From positions 124,001 through 188,000 of the forward strand of contig JADIYN010000014.1 of NCBI GenBank assembly GCA_016705335.1: a stretch of DNA of 64,000 nucleotides, given 5' to 3'. Made by a program: the position numbers and the translations under genes. The notes beneath the pieces were generated by a model. That model was not told where the DNA came from. It searched no databases and saw only the letters and a program-made list of their open reading frames with translations. This stretch comes from Draconibacterium sp. Lineage in GTDB: Bacteria; Bacteroidota; Bacteroidia; Bacteroidales; Prolixibacteraceae. Positions 36,678-45,753 of this stretch are shown in pieces (positions within the stretch are counted from its first letter, which is position 1; every line of letters starts with the position of its first letter).

Positions 36678-37707
36678 TCAAATATAATCTTTTAAAGCCT
36701 GAAGCAATACAATATCTTCGTCCATTGTGCCAATTGTAATGCGCAAACTGTTGTCGCACAAATGTATTTTCGACCTGTCGCGAACGATGATTCCATTTTC
36801 AACTAGATAGTCGTAAATTCTCCGCGCGTCATTCATAGTAACCAGCAAAAGTTTGCATCTGATGGATATATTTTTGTAACGAAATGCAATTTTGTCAAAT
36901 ATTTTGCCATTTTCTCACGCTCTTCAATTAGCTTTTTACCCAAATGTCAACTTGTTCTTTGTTGTCAAGTAGTTCGAGCGCCTTTTGCTGCGTTAAAATA
37001 TTTATGTTGTAAGGGTATTTTATTTTATTCAGCACCTGAATTATTTCAACAGATGCAAATGCCATTCCCAGTCTGATTCCGGCCATTCCCCATGCTTTTG
37101 AAAAGGTTTGCAGGATAACCAGATTTGGATATTTATCCAATCCGGGAAGCAATGATTTTCCCGGGGCGAAATCAATATAAGCTTCGTCAACCACAACAAT
37201 CCCTTCGAAACTTTGAATTATTTCAAGCATAGCTTCTTTATCCAAACTATTGCCGCTGGGGTTGTTTGGCGAGCAAAGGAAAATCAGTTTTGTATTTTTG
37301 GTTACTGCCTGTAATATTTGTTTCGAATCCAATTCAAATTCCTGACTTAGCGAAACTTTTATTACTTCGATATCATTTGTGTCGGCGGCAACCTGGTACA
37401 TTCCGTAGGTTGGATTGATGGTAACAATATTATCATTACCCGGTTCGCAAAATGCGCGAATGAGCAAATCGATTGGTTCGTCGCTGCCATTTCCGAGGAA
37501 AATCCGGTTGGCAGAAATGTTTTTCAAAAATGATATTTTTTGTTTCAGTTCTTTTTGCAGCGGATCAGGATAACGGTTGTAAGGTTCGTTAAACGGATTC
37601 TCATTTGCATCGAGAAAAACCATCGCATCGCCTGAATATTCATCGCGGGCCGAAGAATATGGTTTTAGGTTTTGTATGTTTTTTCGAATCAGGTTGTTGA
37701 TGTTCAT
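36678..37707 (-). CDS. hisC: Histidinol-phosphate aminotransferase, two frameshifts near the C-terminus
   Basis: PLP enzyme of histidine biosynthesis, about 344 residues when repaired. Seen: LDANENPFNEPYNRYPDP, GNGSDEPIDLL, SPNNPSGN, VVDEAYIDF, and the PLP-lysine motif TFSKAWGMAGIRLG (about residue 206). One base is missing at 36933-36937 (restores WVKKLIEEREKMAKYL) and one at 36847-36850 (restores SDANFLLVTMNDARRIYDYL). The end then reads LRITIGTMDEDIVLLQALKDYI, matching the family. Its stop is 22 bp from the hisB start. Confidence 0.9.
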
Positions 37708-37755
37708 TTTTATAATTGGTTATTAATTAGTAAATGTAAATTTTAACTTTGCAAA

Positions 37756-37952
37756 ATGAGTCCAACGGTTTTCAAGGAACAAAATTACAGGTTTTTCTTT
37801 TTTTCGAGGGAAGTAGAGAGAATGCACGTGCATGTGATTAACCCTGAAGGAGAAGCTAAATTTTGGATAGAACCTGAAATTGAACTTGTTAAAAGTACTG
37901 TATTCAATAAAAAACAGATTTAGCTGTTGATGAATATTATAAAACAGAATGA
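37756..37952 (+). CDS. DUF4160-type small protein (one frameshift)
   Basis: 65 residues beginning MSPTVFKEQNYRFFFFSREVERMHVHV, then GEAKFWIEPEIELVK; this is the DUF4160 pattern. One T is missing at 37919-37921; restored, the protein ends QILAVDEYYKTE and its TGA overlaps the next start. DUF4160 and DUF2442 genes are often paired; a toxin-antitoxin-like role has been suggested but is unproven. Runs opposite to the surrounding his genes. Confidence 0.75.
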
Positions 37953-38215
37953 AAATGAAATCAGAAATAGCTGGAAAGAACATTTTAGAAGTTGAAGTTA
38001 CCAACATTTCAGTACATGGATTTTGGTTGTTATTAGGAGAGAATGAGTTTTTTCTTCCATTTAATGATTTTCCCTGGTTTAAAGATGCGCGCATATCAGA
38101 AATTTCTGACGTTTCATTATTGAACGACCAACATTTGTTTTGGGAGAAATTAGATATAGATCTTACTTTAAACATGATTCAAAATCCTCAGAATTATCCA
38201 TTGATTTCCAAATAA
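37949..38215 (+). CDS. DUF2442 family protein
   Basis: 88 residues with the DUF2442 signature: VEVTNISVHGFWLLLGENEFFLPFNDFPWFKDARISEI. Starts at ATG 37949, overlapping the end of the DUF4160 gene by 4 bp, so the pair is translationally coupled. Its stop abuts the hisD stop on the other strand. Function unknown. Confidence 0.82.
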   Translation: MKMKSEIAGKNILEVEVTNISVHGFWLLLGENEFFLPFNDFPWFKDARISEISDVSLLNDQHLFWEKLDIDLTLNMIQNPQNYPLISK

Positions 38216-39496
38216 TTAGATTTCTTTCAACCTCAAACTAATTGCGTTTTTATGTGCTTCCAATTCCTCAGCCACAGCCATTTTTTCAATAGCAGGTCCA
38301 ATATTTTTTAATCCTTCTTTTGAAATCTCCTGAAAAGTTATTTTTCTTAAAAAACTATCGAGATTAACTCCGCTGTATGACCGGGACCATCCATTTGTAG
38401 GCAAAGTGTGGTTTGTTCCTGAAGCATAATCACCGGCGCTTTCCGGTGTATATTCTCCAAGAAAAACAGAGCCTGCATTTGTAATTTTTTCTGCAATCTC
38501 CGTATAATTTTTTGTACTGATTATTAAATGTTCAGGAGCATATTCGTTAATCAACCCAATTTGCTCATCCGGATTTTCCTGTACAATTAAAATACTGTGT
38601 TCGAGTGCTTTTGAAGCTATTTTTCCTCTGGGCAACTTAATTACCTGTCTTTCAATTTCGGTTAAAACCTTTTCAACAATTTCCAAGCGGTTGGCAACCA
38701 AAATTACCTGGCTGTCAGGTCCATGTTCAGCCTGTGAGAGTAAATCAGATGCCACAAATGCCGGATTGGAGGTATCATCGGCAACAACCAAAACTTCTGA
38801 TGGTCCGGCAGGCATATCAATGGCAACATCATTCATGCTTACCAATTGTTTTGCTGCCATTACATATTGGTTTCCCGGACCGAAAATTTTGTAGGTTTTT
38901 GGAACCGTTTCAGTTCCAAACGCCATTGCTCCAATGGCTTGAACTCCACCCAATTTGTAGATTTGTGTGACTCCCGAAATTTTTGCAGCATATAAAATTG
39001 CAGCGTGAATTTTCCCTTCTTTGTTGGGAGGCGAGCACAATATAATTTCTTTGCAACCTGCAATTTGAGCTGGAATTGCCAGCATCAAAACAGTTGAAAA
39101 TAACGGTGCCGAACCTCCTGGAATGTAAAGTCCAACTTTTTCGATAGCCACAGGTTTTTGCCAGCAAACAACACCTTTTGAGGTTTCAACTTTTTTGATT
39201 TCTGATTTTTGTGCTGCATGAAAAATCGTAATATTTTTTGACGCCAAAGTAATCGCATCTTTTAACTCACTGTCAACCAATTTTTCTGCTTCATCAATTT
39301 CTTCTTTTGCTACCAAAATTGAATCCAGATCAACTCCATCAAATTGTAAAGTGAACTTTTTCAGCGCTTTATCGCCATTACTTTTAATTTCATCTAAAAT
39401 AGTTTGAACTTTACCGTATAATTCGGAAACGTCTATTAAAGGCCGTTTTAAAATCTCGGGCCAGTTTGTTTTTTCAGGATTTATATATGTTTTCAT
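38216..39496 (-). CDS. hisD: Histidinol dehydrogenase
   Basis: Catalyses the last two steps of histidine biosynthesis. 426 residues, intact. Family blocks: VGLYIPGGSAPLFSTVLMLAIPA, KIFGPGNQYVMAAKQLV, DMPAGPSEVLVVADD, SQAEHGPDSQ (Zn/base His), and NEYAPEHLIIST. Downstream lie the oppositely oriented DUF2442/DUF4160 genes, so transcription from hisD into hisC must cross an antisense pair. Confidence 0.95.
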   Translation of the reverse strand: MKTYINPEKTNWPEILKRPLIDVSELYGKVQTILDEIKSNGDKALKKFTLQFDGVDLDSILVAKEEIDEAEKLVDSELKDAITLASKNITIFHAAQKSEIKKVETSKGVVCWQKPVAIEKVGLYIPGGSAPLFSTVLMLAIPAQIAGCKEIILCSPPNKEGKIHAAILYAAKISGVTQIYKLGGVQAIGAMAFGTETVPKTYKIFGPGNQYVMAAKQLVSMNDVAIDMPAGPSEVLVVADDTSNPAFVASDLLSQAEHGPDSQVILVANRLEIVEKVLTEIERQVIKLPRGKIASKALEHSILIVQENPDEQIGLINEYAPEHLIISTKNYTEIAEKITNAGSVFLGEYTPESAGDYASGTNHTLPTNGWSRSYSGVNLDSFLRKITFQEISKEGLKNIGPAIEKMAVAEELEAHKNAISLRLKEI

Positions 39497-39591
39497 CTCA
39501 TTAAAATTGTTAATTTTTTAAGGTATTCGATGGAACTCGTCATAGAATGGTTAATCTGTGTCCCGAGTAATCGGGATGGCTCGTTTCATAG

Positions 39592-40479
39592 TTATGTTTT
39601 TTGTGTTTTAAATCGCAGTGCAAGAAAATTTCCTGAGAACAGAAGAATTATACCTGCAATTGCAAACAAATCCCATTTATAACCTTCAAAAATAGTTGAA
39701 ATCAAGATAGCGATTGCGGGAGAAATTATTGAAATGTACACTGATCGGTCGGGGCCAATTTCACCTAAAAGTTTTAAATAGGTTGAAAATGCTATTATTG
39801 AACCAAAAACAGAAAGGTAAAATAATGATAATGTGTAACTTATTGTTGGTTCGAAAATAATTGGTTTATTTAATAACAGAACTGTTAAAAACATTGCAAT
39901 TCCGCCATAAATCATTCCAAAAGCATTGGTTTGTAAAACCGGTATTTTTCGTTTTTGTTTATAAGCCGACAAAATATTTCCGAGAGAAGCGGTAACAATT
40001 CCTCCCAGACAAATGACAAAAACAAACGCATCTTTTGAATTTAAGGAGAAAGAACTCAACTCGTTTTTAAACAAAAATATAGTTCCAATAATTCCCAAAA
40101 CGGCTGCAAAAATTACATCTCTTTTAATTTTACCTTTCAAAAAAAGCGCATTGAAAATAATATTAAATACAATAATCAGTGAAAAAATTACAGCAACAAC
40201 TCCGCTTGTTAAAATGGTTTCGGCCTGATAAACAAACCAGTAATTAAATCCAAACAAACTTAATCCAAGCAACAAAATCAGAAAATGTTCGTGAAGGGAG
40301 AACTTCATTCTTTTTCCTGTCAGGAGACAAAATAAAATAAGGATTACACCTGCCAGCATAAAACGATAGGCAACCGACAATAAAGGATCAACCATTCCCA
40401 ACTGAAATTTAATTGCATACCAGGTTGAACCCCATATTAGTACAGGTATTATGAATAATATGTATTGTCGTTTTGTCAT
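39592..40479 (-). CDS. EamA/DMT-family membrane transporter
   Basis: 295 residues, ten hydrophobic helices in two five-helix EamA repeats (IPVLIWGSTWYAIKF at the N-terminus; second repeat begins near VFVICLGGIVTASLGN). Drug/metabolite transporter superfamily, probably an exporter of amino acids or other metabolites; substrate unknown. Inserted between hisG and hisD. A long imperfect palindrome lies upstream at 40497-40597. Confidence 0.85.
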   Translation of the reverse strand: MTKRQYILFIIPVLIWGSTWYAIKFQLGMVDPLLSVAYRFMLAGVILILFCLLTGKRMKFSLHEHFLILLLGLSLFGFNYWFVYQAETILTSGVVAVIFSLIIVFNIIFNALFLKGKIKRDVIFAAVLGIIGTIFLFKNELSSFSLNSKDAFVFVICLGGIVTASLGNILSAYKQKRKIPVLQTNAFGMIYGGIAMFLTVLLLNKPIIFEPTISYTLSLFYLSVFGSIIAFSTYLKLLGEIGPDRSVYISIISPAIAILISTIFEGYKWDLFAIAGIILLFSGNFLALRFKTQKT

Positions 40480-40496
40480 TACTTGATTAAATTTTT

Positions 40497-40597
40497 AGTA
40501 TCAAGATTGTTGGATTTGAGAATCAGGACAAGGAAAATATAGCTTGAATCTCACTTTCAATATCTTCATCTTAATTAATTTCTTGATTCCTGATACT
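40497..40597. repeat. Imperfect palindrome with ATCAAGA / TTGATTCCTGATACT words
   Basis: AGTATCA at 40497-40503 is mirrored by TGATACT at 40591-40597. The arms hold words AATCAGGA, TCAAGA and TCTTGATTCC also used in the hairpin at 42970-43023. Likely a dispersed intergenic repeat or terminator for hisG. Confidence 0.45.
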
Positions 40598-40606
40598 TAC
40601 TTCAAA

Positions 40607-41467
40607 TCAAAAAATCATTTTTTCTATCGGAATAACCAGAATACCTTCAGCACCTGCCTTTTTAAGTTTACCAATAACTACCCAAAAATCGTTTTCTTCG
40701 ATAACTGAATGCATTGAACTCCATCCTTCTTCAGCCAAAGGTACAACAGTTGGACTTTTCATTCCGGGTAATAAAGCTGCTATTTCCTGTATTTTGCTGT
40801 TGGGAACATTTAATAATATATATTTTTTCCCTTTTGTACGTTGAACCGATTCTATTCTGAAAATCAACTCATCAAGAATCTCCTGTTTTTCGGGCGATAA
40901 ATTTGGGTTGGCGATTAACAGTGCTTCCGATTTCAATACAACTTCAACTTCTTTTAAACGGTTGCTTATTAATGTTGAACCGGAACTTACAATATCGAAA
41001 ATAGCATCAGCCAAACCAATTCCCGGTGCAATTTCAACCGAACCTGAAATAACATGAACATCTGCCGTTATATTATTTTCAGCCAAGTACTTTTTTAAGA
41101 TAACGGGGTAGGAGGTTGCTATTTTTTTTCCGTTGAAAAATTCAATGCCATTGTACTCCAACGATTTTGGAATAGCAAGTGACAGCCGGCATTTACTAAA
41201 TCCAAGCCGTTTGACAATTACAACATTTTCGCCTTTTTCAAGCATTTCATTTTCGCCAACTACACCAATATCAGCAACGCCATCACCAACTGTTTGCGGA
41301 ATATCGTCATCGCGAAGGAATAAAGCATCTATTGGGAAATTTCGTGATTCTGCAACAAGTGTCCGCCTTCCGATTGAAAGATCGATACCGGCATCCTTTA
41401 TCAGTTGCATAGAATCTTCGTTTAATCTTCCTTTAGTTTGAATTGCAATCTTTAGTCTGTTTTCCAT
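40607..41467 (-). CDS. hisG: ATP phosphoribosyltransferase, long form
   Basis: First enzyme of histidine biosynthesis. 286 residues: N-terminal catalytic domains (IAIQTKGRLNEDSMQLI, ALFLRDDDIPQTVGDGVADIGVVGEN, PGIGLADAIFDIVSSGSTL) and a C-terminal ACT-like regulatory domain (residues about 210-286), so it should be feedback-inhibited by histidine without HisZ. Intact. Upstream lie a terminator hairpin and a His-rich leader peptide that form an attenuator. Confidence 0.95.
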   Translation of the reverse strand: MENRLKIAIQTKGRLNEDSMQLIKDAGIDLSIGRRTLVAESRNFPIDALFLRDDDIPQTVGDGVADIGVVGENEMLEKGENVVIVKRLGFSKCRLSLAIPKSLEYNGIEFFNGKKIATSYPVILKKYLAENNITADVHVISGSVEIAPGIGLADAIFDIVSSGSTLISNRLKEVEVVLKSEALLIANPNLSPEKQEILDELIFRIESVQRTKGKKYILLNVPNSKIQEIAALLPGMKSPTVVPLAEEGWSSMHSVIEENDFWVVIGKLKKAGAEGILVIPIEKMIF

Positions 41468-41498
41468 AATTTATTTATTTCATAATATTTTTTTCTCT

Positions 41499-41531
41499 TT
41501 CACCTCCCCATGGGGAGGCTGGGTGGGGCTA
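41499..41531. repeat. REP-like hairpin before hisG
   Basis: CACCTCCCCATGGGGAGG then CTGGGTGGGGCT. Matches the right arm of the element at 35378-35533 and is placed between the attenuator and hisG. Confidence 0.55.
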
Positions 41532-41533
41532 TA

Positions 41534-41565
41534 AAAAAAGGCTTACCTTATGGCAAGCCTTTTTT
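41534..41565 (-). terminator. Attenuator terminator of the his operon
   Basis: On the minus strand AAGGCTTGCC-ATAA-GGTAAGCCTT with one G-U pair and a T run, 29 bp after the leader peptide stop and 67 bp before hisG. It would end transcription before hisG unless an alternative fold forms. Confidence 0.75.
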
Positions 41566-41594
41566 ATAATATCGTTTTAAATTAAACAAAACAA

Positions 41595-41657
41595 TTACAG
41601 CCTACCTTTCGATTGGTTAATTCCATGATGGCCGTGATGTTTTTGCTTAAAATACAT
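41595..41657 (-). CDS. His operon leader peptide
   Basis: A 20-codon frame, ATG at 41657 to TAA at 41595, encoding MYFKQK-HHGHH-GINQSKGRL with four His codons in five positions. It is directly followed by an intrinsic terminator and then hisG. That is the classic arrangement for ribosome-mediated attenuation: at low charged tRNA-His the ribosome stalls on the His run and lets hisG be transcribed. Too short for gene finders; the call rests on composition and position. Confidence 0.75.
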   Translation of the reverse strand: MYFKQKHHGHHGINQSKGRL

Positions 41658-41760
41658 TTATACTTTTTTTATTGTGCAATAATAATTATAAAATGGTATC
41701 TGACAATAGCATTGACGATTAAATTATTATTAATAACAAAAAATTGATTTCAGGTTTTGT

Positions 41761-41791
41761 TTTGAAAATTGCAATCGGTTGCATAAATTTG
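41761..41791 (+). promoter_or_regulatory. Promoter of the GH105 gene
   Basis: TTTG (41761-41764), 19-nt spacer, TAAATTTG (41784-41791): an almost ideal Bacteroidota promoter. It predicts a 5' UTR of about 55 nt. Confidence 0.65.
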
Positions 41792-41851
41792 AACCTTTAC
41801 TAAACTCTAATAAATCAATATATTTAAAATAAAAATTAAACTTAAAATCAA

Positions 41852-42958
41852 ATGAACAAATTCATCTCACTCTTAATTTTATTACTTGTGTTAAGTGGTT
41901 CAATTTCAGCGCAAAAAGCGGGTAATGAAAAACTTTTCAAACCAAAGGCGATAAAAAAAGCAATGGTAACTGCGCTTGACTGGCAGTTGAAAAATCCAAA
42001 ACACGAATTAACCGACTGGACAAATGGCGCATTTTACGCCGGAGTGTTTGCTGCATACGAAACAACCGGTTCGAAAAAAATATGGAATGCCATGTATGAA
42101 ATGGGAGATGCTACCCAGTGGAAACCCGGGCCACGCCTGCAACACGCTGACGATCATGTTATATGTCAAACATATATTGATATGTACAGGGTTAAACCCG
42201 AACCTAAAATGATTCAGCCATTTATTGATATGATGGATAAATTTATGGTAACACCTTACGAAACAGGGGAAATCAGGCCGGTTACGTGGTGGTGGTGTGA
42301 TGCACTTTTTATGGGGCCTGCAGCATTTGTAAAACTGGGCAATACAATGAAAGATGACCGGTATCTTGAGTTAAACGATAAACTTTTCAGGGAATGTTAC
42401 GATTTGCTTTACGATAAAGAAGAACATTTGTATGCACGTGATATGAAATACAAATGGAATGAACCAAGTATAACACCTATAAAAGAAGCTAATGGCAAAA
42501 AAATATTCTGGTCGCGCGGAAATGGATGGGTGATGGGAGGTTTGGTCCGTGTAATTTCAGAATTGCCAAAAGATTATCCTGGCCGTGATTTTTATATTCA
42601 GAATTACAAAGAAATGGCTGCTAAAATTATTACACTTCAACAAACGGATGGTTTGTGGCGTGCAAGTTTGCTCGATCCAAATTCTTATCCCGGCGGCGAA
42701 GCCAGTGGTTCAGGATTTTATTGTTATGCACTGGCATGGGGAATTAATAACGGAATTTTGGATAAAGCAACATATTTACCGGCAGTTGAAAAAGCATGGG
42801 TTGGATTGAACGGTTTAATTCAACCTGATGGACATGTTGGCTGGACACAACCAATTGGCGCCGACCCAAAAAAGAATTTCAATGCTGAAAGTTGGGAAGT
42901 TTATGGAACAGGGGCATTCTTACTGGCTGGGAGCGAGGTGATTAAACTTAAAAATTAG
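41852..42958 (+). CDS. GH105 unsaturated rhamnogalacturonyl hydrolase
   Basis: 368 residues with a signal peptide (NKFISLLILLLVLSGSISAQ) and an (alpha/alpha)6-barrel enzyme of the YteR/YesR family: ELTDWTNGAFYAGVFAAYE, RLQHADDHVICQTYIDMY, TWWWCDALFMGPAAFVKLG, FWSRGNGWVMGGLVRVI and EASGSGFYCYALAWGIN. These enzymes remove the unsaturated uronic acid left by pectate or rhamnogalacturonan lyases. Intact. It fits the rhamnosidase-like gene at the left edge as part of a pectin-related capacity, although the two are 40 kb apart. Confidence 0.9.
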   Translation: MNKFISLLILLLVLSGSISAQKAGNEKLFKPKAIKKAMVTALDWQLKNPKHELTDWTNGAFYAGVFAAYETTGSKKIWNAMYEMGDATQWKPGPRLQHADDHVICQTYIDMYRVKPEPKMIQPFIDMMDKFMVTPYETGEIRPVTWWWCDALFMGPAAFVKLGNTMKDDRYLELNDKLFRECYDLLYDKEEHLYARDMKYKWNEPSITPIKEANGKKIFWSRGNGWVMGGLVRVISELPKDYPGRDFYIQNYKEMAAKIITLQQTDGLWRASLLDPNSYPGGEASGSGFYCYALAWGINNGILDKATYLPAVEKAWVGLNGLIQPDGHVGWTQPIGADPKKNFNAESWEVYGTGAFLLAGSEVIKLKN

Positions 42959-42969
42959 TAGTGAGATTC

Positions 42970-43023
42970 TGAGAATCAGGTATCAAGACCTGCAAAACGA
43001 TTTGTCTTGATACTTGATTCTCA
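42970..43023. terminator. 20-bp hairpin, terminator-like repeat between convergent genes
   Basis: TGAGAATCAGGTATCAAGAC pairs with GTCTTGATACTTGATTCTCA (one wobble), loop 14 nt. It lies between the converging GH105 and 43040-43411 genes, and shares words with the palindrome at 40497-40597. Confidence 0.6.
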
Positions 43024-43039
43024 TGTCTCATATATATTT

Positions 43040-43411
43040 TTACTTCTGTTTTTCGGCGGTTAGTTTCATTTCGCCTTCAGGAGTGTTGGCAACACCTGTC
43101 ATTTTGCTGCCTTCGATTTTAACTTTTACGCTTACATATTCATAATCAACGTATAAACCTCCTTTTAATTCACCGTTTTCGTAAGTCACATTTTTCATGT
43201 CGATTTTGTAACCATCGGCAAATTTAACTTCACCAACCAATTTTCCTTCTTTTTCAGTGAAAACCAAAGTACCTTTTTCATAACCATACGGTGCCGATGG
43301 AACTTCGTATTTCCAACTACCAACTACATCTTTATTACCGGCGGCCAACGAAACGTTTACGCTACCAATTACAGCCAAAACAACCAAAGCAAGAATCATT
43401 AATTTTTTCAT
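43040..43411 (-). CDS. Small secreted beta-rich protein of unknown function
   Basis: 123 residues. Signal peptide (KKLMILALVVLAVIGSVNVSLAA) followed by strands such as VVGSWKYEVP, GTLVFTEKEGKLVGEV, YENGELKGGLYV and KVKIEGSKMTGVANTPEGEM, a lipocalin-like or small beta-barrel pattern seen in many Bacteroidota hypothetical proteins. No catalytic residues evident. Single gene, intact. Confidence 0.75.
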   Translation of the reverse strand: MKKLMILALVVLAVIGSVNVSLAAGNKDVVGSWKYEVPSAPYGYEKGTLVFTEKEGKLVGEVKFADGYKIDMKNVTYENGELKGGLYVDYEYVSVKVKIEGSKMTGVANTPEGEMKLTAEKQK

Positions 43412-43514
43412 ATTGAATATTTTTTAAATGTTATGAAAGCAAATTTGTATTGTAATATTTTACCAACCAAAAATTGGGGGTAGAAAGCTTTATTTTGGGA
43501 TGAACGAAAACTGA

Positions 43515-44397
43515 TCAGGATAAAAAGTCGATAAACGGGGTTGAATACTTTTCGGAAACGGGAATTGATCTATCAAAATGTTTTATTTTAATATTGAGTT
43601 TTTTACCGTCTTTTGCATGAACTCAACATTTGCAGGGTTTACCATAAACGAACGGTGGCAGCGAAAAATGGCATTTTCTTTCAGCATTTCTTCGAGATTT
43701 TTCAGTGTGTTTCGCAAAAGTTTTCGCTGCAATTTATTTTGAAGAATGTAGAATATAGAAACGTAATTGTCTGTTGATTCAATTAATAATAAATCGCTGG
43801 CAAGCACTGAAAATTTTATTTTACCATTTTCATCCCTGAAAACAATCAGTCTTTTTTCAGTGGGTTTGTTTGCATTGGTTTTCAACGATTCAATTTCATC
43901 ACGCTGATTTTTATAATAAACAATCAATATTGCAAATGAATATGGCAGCCAGATGCTCAATAAAGTATATTTCAGGGAAAACCCCAAATCGTTAATGAAA
44001 TTTCCGATGGGGTTTCCATATAATATAATGTAAACCAAATTAATTAAAGCAATTTAGATAATTAACCAAATCAGGTAGGTTTTGAATTTAAATTCAGTGA
44101 TATTAAAAACTTGCGCAGTGGAAACTGGGTAAACAGAAATACAATTGCAATAACAAAACCATAACTTGACAAGCGAAGAAATTTGATAAACCCTGAATCG
44201 GAATACCACCTGCCAATATTAAATGGTTCAAAAACATTAAGGAAAATAACACAGAAAATAAAAACAACAACAATAAGAAGGTATCGATCTGCTTTTTTAT
44301 CGAGAAGGGTGAAGTTTTTATTTAAAAAGGATAGAGTCAATTGCTGATTTATTTTTGCCTGACAATAATAGCGAAAGTTTCTGTTTGCAGTGATCAA
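43515..44397 (-). pseudogene. LytTR-domain membrane-bound regulator, broken by two frameshifts and a stop
   Basis: N-terminal four-helix membrane region (RYLLIVVVFIFCVIFLNVFEPF, YGFVIAIVFLFTQFPL, then LIWLII ... INLVYIIL) followed by a LytTR DNA-binding domain (KIKFSVLASDLLLIESTDNYVSIFY, AIFRCHRSFMVNPANVEF). An A is missing near 44080-44083, an in-frame TAA remains at 44054-44056, and another A is missing near 43611-43614. The repaired end reads MQKDGKKLNIKIKHFDRSIPVSEKY ... FIDFLS, stop at 43515. A one-component regulator typical of Bacteroidota; its target is unknown. The leftover stop suggests either a real mutation or several errors. Confidence 0.7.
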
Positions 44398-44423
44398 TAT
44401 TTATGTTTTCTGAAACAATTTAA

Positions 44424-45044
44424 TCAATCAAAACAAGGTTCAATTCTTTCGCCTTTGTGAAATTGGAACATCATTTTTATTTGTTCTGAAGTATTTCGCG
44501 GAGTTGATAATTCAGGTAAATTATTTTCATCGAACCAACCTACATCACTTGTTTCGGTGCCAATTGAAATGTTATCGTCAAGTTTTTTGCACAACAGAAA
44601 AATTTTGTAAACATATTCAAATGCCGGCGGCATATTTTGCTTTTGCTTATCGAGAATTGCAAGCAATTTAATGGCTTTTACCTTTGTTCCGGCTTCTTCA
44701 AAACATTCTTTTTCGGCAACTTCCGAGGGACTGTATGAAATATCGGACCAACCGCCGGGCATCGCCCATTTTCCATCCATTTTTTCCTGTATCAGGAGTA
44801 TTTGGTTTTTATCGTTGAAAACCACAGCCCTAACATCAACTTTTGGTGTTTTGTAACCGTCTTTTTCCAGGATTACCGGTGAAATGTTTTCAACAGCAAC
44901 ATTTGCAATTCGTTCCAGCATTTGCAGAGCAATTTCCTGAAGTTCTTCATAACGTTCTCTGTCAAAGGTGTTTTCAGCATAATACAATCCGATTTCAGCC
45001 AATGCCTGAATCCGTTTTATTTTTTCGAAAATGAAGTTGTGCAT
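44424..45044 (-). CDS. NUDIX hydrolase with N-terminal helical domain
   Basis: 206 residues. An N-terminal helical region (residues 1-60, NUDIX_hydrolase_N type) precedes a NUDIX fold with box GGWSDISYSPSEVAEKECFEEAG (Lys in place of the usual Arg in REUxEE). Such proteins hydrolyse nucleoside diphosphate derivatives, for example ADP-ribose or ADP-glucose. Intact, cytoplasmic. ATG start; overlaps nothing. Confidence 0.85.
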   Translation of the reverse strand: MHNFIFEKIKRIQALAEIGLYYAENTFDRERYEELQEIALQMLERIANVAVENISPVILEKDGYKTPKVDVRAVVFNDKNQILLIQEKMDGKWAMPGGWSDISYSPSEVAEKECFEEAGTKVKAIKLLAILDKQKQNMPPAFEYVYKIFLLCKKLDDNISIGTETSDVGWFDENNLPELSTPRNTSEQIKMMFQFHKGERIEPCFD

Positions 45045-45092
45045 ATTTGAATTTATTTTTTGAACAAGGGAAACGGGAAGTTTTATAATGAA

Positions 45093-45449
45093 CTAATTCT
45101 CTTCGTTTTTTACAAGGATAAATTTGTTGCTTTCAACTTCACAATAACCCTGATCATAACAGAAATAGTAAATACGCCCGGTTTTTGTGGTGTATGTGTT
45201 TGTATAATACTTAAAATTAAATCCCTGTTTTTCGAGCACGCTTTTAATGGTTGTAGATTTTTCTTCTGGATTCAGGGATTCTAAAATAGCGTGGTTTGTT
45301 TTTAATATGCGGTTGATTTTACGCATAAAATTGGTGGAGCCGCTCAATTTTTTATTATTGTAAGAGTTGCGGCACAGGTCGTTGCAAAATTTTTGGTCGG
45401 CGCGTCCCCGCAATGGTTCGCCGCAATCGAGGCAGGTTCGTGGTTCCAT
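45093..45449 (-). CDS. Zinc-ribbon protein of unknown function
   Basis: 118 residues. A four-cysteine zinc ribbon at the N-terminus (Cys6, Cys9, Cys22, Cys26: TCLDCGEPLRGRADQKFCNDLC) is followed by a helical segment and a C-terminal region YYFCYDQGYCEVESNKFILV. Similar short proteins are widespread in Bacteroidota; no function is known to me. Start at ATG 45449 overlaps the end of a possible small frame upstream (TAATG). Confidence 0.75.
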   Translation of the reverse strand: MEPRTCLDCGEPLRGRADQKFCNDLCRNSYNNKKLSGSTNFMRKINRILKTNHAILESLNPEEKSTTIKSVLEKQGFNFKYYTNTYTTKTGRIYYFCYDQGYCEVESNKFILVKNEEN

Positions 45450-45613
45450 TATCGCGGTAGTTTAATGTTATTTTTATGTATCTGATTAATCTTAATATCC
45501 CTGGTTTCAAAGTTTTCATTTGTGCCGGTAGTTGCCTGCACAATTAAGAAATTATAATGTTTAAGCAACAGCTTTTCTGCAAACTTAGCGAAATCAAAAT
45601 AAATTGGTGTATT
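45449..45613 (-). CDS. Possible small or truncated frame before the zinc-ribbon gene
   Basis: An open frame of 54 codons (NTPIYFDFAKFAEKLLLKHY ... RDIKINQIHKNNIKLPR) with normal protein-like composition ends in TAATG shared with the next start. It has no ATG, so it may be a fragment or hold an unseen indel. Beyond it, 45614-45753, I see nothing coding. Confidence 0.3.
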   Translation of the reverse strand, partial: NTPIYFDFAKFAEKLLLKHYNFLIVQATTGTNENFETRDIKINQIHKNNIKLPR

Positions 45614-45753
45614 TCAAATCTACTATTTAACAGGGTTGACCAACTTCCGAAAATAACACTATGAACTGAATTTTTCGAATGCTGTCTGGGTTGTTTCATG
45701 TTTTCATCCAGAAATTGCAACGGGTAATTGACTGCAGAAATTACATTTAAAAC

